Shown here: positions 4,447 to 6,881 of the stretch, one piece after another
How positions within the stretch are numbered: the stretch's first letter is position 1
How the letters are laid out: every line of letters starts with the position of its first letter
Origin: Candidatus Shapirobacteria bacterium
Lineage (GTDB): Bacteria > Patescibacteriota > Microgenomatia > UBA12405
Reading direction: 5' to 3'
Assembly (NCBI GenBank): GCA_026395315.1
Contig: JAPLYY010000077.1
Location: 1 to 6,881, forward strand
Length of the DNA stretch: 6,881 nucleotides
Position numbers and translations under genes: made by a program
Notes under the pieces: generated by a model
Told to the model about the DNA's origin: nothing
Database searches by the model: none
Seen by the model: the letters and a program-made list of their open reading frames with translations, nothing else

Positions 4447-4838
4447 TTAATTACTTTGAAATTATTAATTGGTATGGCCCCGTACCCATTGGTATCTAGC
4501 CATTTTGTCACTTCAAACATCTGAAAATTAGCATTTTTGGGTTTAACCGTAAAATAAATATTTTTCCAATCAAAATCCAAAATAAAAGTATCAGTATCAA
4601 TTGGTGCTTTATTCCTTAATATACTTGTCTGAGTTTGAGTTATCTGTTCAGATGGGTTTGGTGTAATCAACACTGCCCCGGTATCACTTTTATAAGGCGC
4701 TGATGTTGGCGTTATTGTCGGGGTAATTTCGGTTGTATTTTTTTTGTTACCCCCGGTCAATAAAATTATTAATACCACCAACAAAGTCAACCCTACAATA
4801 CCGATTATTAGTTGGTTTTTTGTCATTATATTTTTCAT
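4443..4838 (-). CDS. Small membrane-anchored protein with Thr/Pro-rich linker
   Basis: 131 residues from ATG 4838-4836, which overlaps the TGA of the C39-like gene as ATGA. A basic N-terminus and one strong membrane segment (about residues 10-28, rich in I/L/V) are followed by a Thr/Pro/Ser-rich, probably extended linker (about 34-73, including TEITPTITPTSAP) and a compact C-terminal domain (about 74-131) with APIDTDTFILDFDW and a helix around EVTKWLDTNGYG. The predicted topology is N-in, domain outside. The C-terminal domain resembles that of the next gene in length and in spaced P, F, D and W residues. An internal ATG (codon 5) is an alternative start, but the ATGA overlap favours the first. 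No family recognised. Context suggests it works with the membrane-linked C39-like protein. Confidence 0.85.
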   Translation of the reverse strand: MKNIMTKNQLIIGIVGLTLLVVLIILLTGGNKKNTTEITPTITPTSAPYKSDTGAVLITPNPSEQITQTQTSILRNKAPIDTDTFILDFDWKNIYFTVKPKNANFQMFEVTKWLDTNGYGAIPINNFKVIK

Positions 4839-6881
4839 CTTAATTTATTTGCATCAATAACCACACAGCCAAAATTCCAATCAATAGACACAGTTCCCAC
4901 TCTTCCCGACCCATCAAAAACATTGGAAATTCCGCTGGAATACTCCGGATATGGATCCTTCACCTGAATAATTCCATTTTTTACCCCCACCGCCAAAAAG
5001 AAATGACCTCCGTGTCCAATAAAATTAGCTCCTATCAACACCACCTTTTGTCCTTTGCAAATATAATCCGCTACGTCCTGAGCTGACCGGCACCCGCCCA
5101 TTGCCGCCACATCACTCATACCCTTTTCCAACGACATTGCCCGGTTAATTACCAATGCGTTTTGGTCCAAACTAGAGCCGTACGTCAAACTCATTAGTGA
5201 TGGTTCAAACTGATAAAGATATTCCGGAGTCCATTTACTATTAAATCTTAACAATATCATTGAATCGGATGTTGGTCCGCAGCCTTCACTACATACTGTT
5301 CGGCCTGGTTTTATGTCAGCAAAGGGACTTGGATTCATAGTTGAACTAGCTACACACTGATAATTCGTCTGGGCCGTTACCGCATCAGCCACGCTACACT
5401 CTCCGTCAACTAGCCCACCGCCTAAACCCGGTCCGCCCAAAGGAATAATTATTTTCCCGCTCGCATCGGTAGTTCCAATATTACTCGCCCCCGGCCCTTG
5501 TCCGGCATATCCAGTTGTCGGCACCAATGAAGAAATCGGTCCCAACATCAACAAAGGAAGAACCACCAATAATCCAATAAATACTCCTCCAACCACATAA
5601 GCAACCAATTTAAATATTTGTTTTAAATCGATAAAACTAGCCGCCGTTAGTAACCATCCTATTGGCCCCGTTCCCAGTCCAACAGCCAACTTGCCCAAAG
5701 ATGCCGCCAATTTCGGAGCCGCTTTTACCGCCAGTGATTTTAATGCCCCGGCCGCATTTATTCCACCTTTCTTCAGGGCAATACTGCCTTTAGTTAAAAT
5801 ATTCTTTCCTAATCCTGTCTTTCCCACCCATCCAAAAGGATTAATTGTTCCTGTTCCCAGGAAGTTATTGCTAATATTGGTAAAAGCAGTGTGGAAATTC
5901 TCACTCCCGAAATGGGTGGCAATATTCCTAGTGACTTCTCCCCACTGAATTGTGTTTACTCGATTAATTATCCGGTTGCCCCAATTTTGCAGTCTTTCGA
6001 TATGAAAAATTTTTCCGATTTTGGCCGCGCTCCTACCCACAATTCTGTCGATTGTTTTTTGGAAGTTAACCGAATCCCTGATATATTTAATCGACCGTAA
6101 ATCTCTATTGTTCAAAGCCTTAGCCGCAATTTGCCAGTCTTTTACTTTTTGGTTTCCGTCAATATTTTCCAATTTCTTAAAAATTTCAACATTTTTTTCC
6201 GGCGAATTTGGTGATAGTATTAATCCTTTTACAAACATCGCCCTATTTCTGGCCTGTTGGCTGTTTTCTGTCGCATTAACCGCTTCCTGATCAATTTTTA
6301 CTATCTGCCCGGCCATATCCCTAGGATAAGCAAATTCACCCAATTCTCTGGCCGTTTCCATCGCCGTCTTAGTTTCGGTCCCCTTTAATATCAGTTCTTT
6401 GGCTATATCTTCTTCCAGAATCATTCTTCTTAATAACCCTATTTCCTCTGCTTTTACCAGGATAAAATTATCAGTTTCCGCCTGTAATTTTGAAATTTTT
6501 GGATCCAAAACATCGTTATTTAGTCCGGAAATTTCTTTTATTTCTTCGGTTAAATTGGATTGCTGTTCTATGTCGGTAACAAAAATTTCTGTTATCTTGG
6601 GTAATGATCTGTCAAACTGTTCCTCTAATTTACTCCCGACAATTACTTTTATCTTTTCCGTTTTTTCTGAATCCAGATTAATTTCAGCTTTTAGATCATT
6701 AACAAATTCCTCGGCAATTTTTTCCCTTTTCGTTTCAACTACCACCTCAGCCGTCGCTATTACCGTCTGTTCGTATGTTTCCTTAAATACGTTTCTGGTT
6801 TCACCGCTCAAAACTTTGGCAATTTTATCTCCCGCTTCTTCAATACTATTCGATTCAGCTGGAATGTAGGCTACTTTTGTT
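4835..6881 (-). CDS. Membrane protein with C-terminal C39-like cysteine peptidase domain, partial (5' end beyond right edge)
   Basis: At least 681 residues; the frame is open to the right edge, so the true start lies outside. Numbered from the first complete codon in the window: about 1-185 is charged and helical with coiled-coil character (KREKIAEEFVNDLKAEI); 186-380 is mixed; 387-420 is Ala/Gly/Leu-rich; and about 425-452 is a strong membrane segment (VAYVVGGVFIGLLVVLPLL), possibly preceded by a second. A Gly-rich linker follows. The C-terminal domain (about 493-681) carries EGCGPTS (candidate nucleophile C534), GHGGHFFLAVGV (H626) and VKDPYP (D642), the Cys-His-Asp order of C39-like peptidases. 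It holds seven cysteines, so disulfides outside the cell are plausible. The substrate could be peptidoglycan or a protein; the sequence does not decide. A membrane segment plus peptidase recalls secretion or conjugation-type (VirB6/VirB1-like) proteins, but no specific match is claimed. It heads the visible operon and overlaps the next gene by ATGA. Confidence 0.88.
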   Translation of the reverse strand, partial: TKVAYIPAESNSIEEAGDKIAKVLSGETRNVFKETYEQTVIATAEVVVETKREKIAEEFVNDLKAEINLDSEKTEKIKVIVGSKLEEQFDRSLPKITEIFVTDIEQQSNLTEEIKEISGLNNDVLDPKISKLQAETDNFILVKAEEIGLLRRMILEEDIAKELILKGTETKTAMETARELGEFAYPRDMAGQIVKIDQEAVNATENSQQARNRAMFVKGLILSPNSPEKNVEIFKKLENIDGNQKVKDWQIAAKALNNRDLRSIKYIRDSVNFQKTIDRIVGRSAAKIGKIFHIERLQNWGNRIINRVNTIQWGEVTRNIATHFGSENFHTAFTNISNNFLGTGTINPFGWVGKTGLGKNILTKGSIALKKGGINAAGALKSLAVKAAPKLAASLGKLAVGLGTGPIGWLLTAASFIDLKQIFKLVAYVVGGVFIGLLVVLPLLMLGPISSLVPTTGYAGQGPGASNIGTTDASGKIIIPLGGPGLGGGLVDGECSVADAVTAQTNYQCVASSTMNPSPFADIKPGRTVCSEGCGPTSDSMILLRFNSKWTPEYLYQFEPSLMSLTYGSSLDQNALVINRAMSLEKGMSDVAAMGGCRSAQDVADYICKGQKVVLIGANFIGHGGHFFLAVGVKNGIIQVKDPYPEYSSGISNVFDGSGRVGTVSIDWNFGCVVIDANKLR

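Noticed and set aside
4835..4838. TGA read as glycine (alternative code 25)
   Set aside because: The two TGA codons coincide with ATGA and GTGA overlaps to downstream genes, the expected pattern for normal stops, and no in-frame TGA occurs inside the conserved genes.
6809..6811. TTG as the start of the C39-like protein gene
   Set aside because: The frame remains open for 23 more codons to the window edge (TKVAYIPAESNS...), with the same composition, so the gene more likely begins outside the window.
6399..6869. Plus-strand 156-codon open frame opposite the C39-like gene
   Set aside because: Ser-rich low-complexity product that mirrors the Glu/Lys-rich coding strand; no start signal or motif.

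Overview
This 6.9 kb window is a bacterial dnaA–dnaN chromosome-origin neighbourhood followed by an accessory cell-envelope operon. The low G+C content, short intergenic regions and compact proteins suggest a Candidate Phyla Radiation (Patescibacteria) genome, perhaps Microgenomates-like. The operon of small single-span membrane proteins beside a membrane-linked C39-like peptidase fits that too. The placement is inferred from style; no sequence search was run. TGA acts as a normal stop at two overlapping gene junctions, which argues against the Gracilibacteria/SR1 code in which TGA is glycine.

Left part (1-653, minus strand): the classic cluster rpmH (ribosomal protein L34), rnpA (RNase P protein) and a partial yidD, read away from dnaA. 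yidD overlaps the 3' end of rnpA by 34 bp and runs off the left edge. Middle (946-3732, plus strand): complete dnaA and dnaN. They are separated by a 318-bp non-coding region with five same-orientation DnaA-box-like sites, a perfect tandem 14-mer and a possible DnaA-trio; this is the best oriC candidate. Right part (3794-6881, minus strand, convergent with dnaN): a large protein with a helical N-terminal region, a hydrophobic membrane segment and a C-terminal C39-like cysteine peptidase domain (open at the right edge), then two small single-span proteins whose C-terminal domains look paralogous, then a small lipoprotein. The first three are linked by ATGA and GTGA overlaps, so they look translationally coupled and likely act together at the cell envelope.

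Threaded through nearly every gene boundary of the left and middle parts are five copies of one GC-rich, double-hairpin repeat (near 446, 703, 861, 3735 and 4062), all in the same orientation. One copy supplies the likely ribosome-binding site of dnaA. Another sits where the start codon of the lipoprotein gene would be expected. The plus strand is C-rich over G throughout, including in the plus-strand genes dnaA and dnaN, so there is no visible skew switch at the presumed origin.
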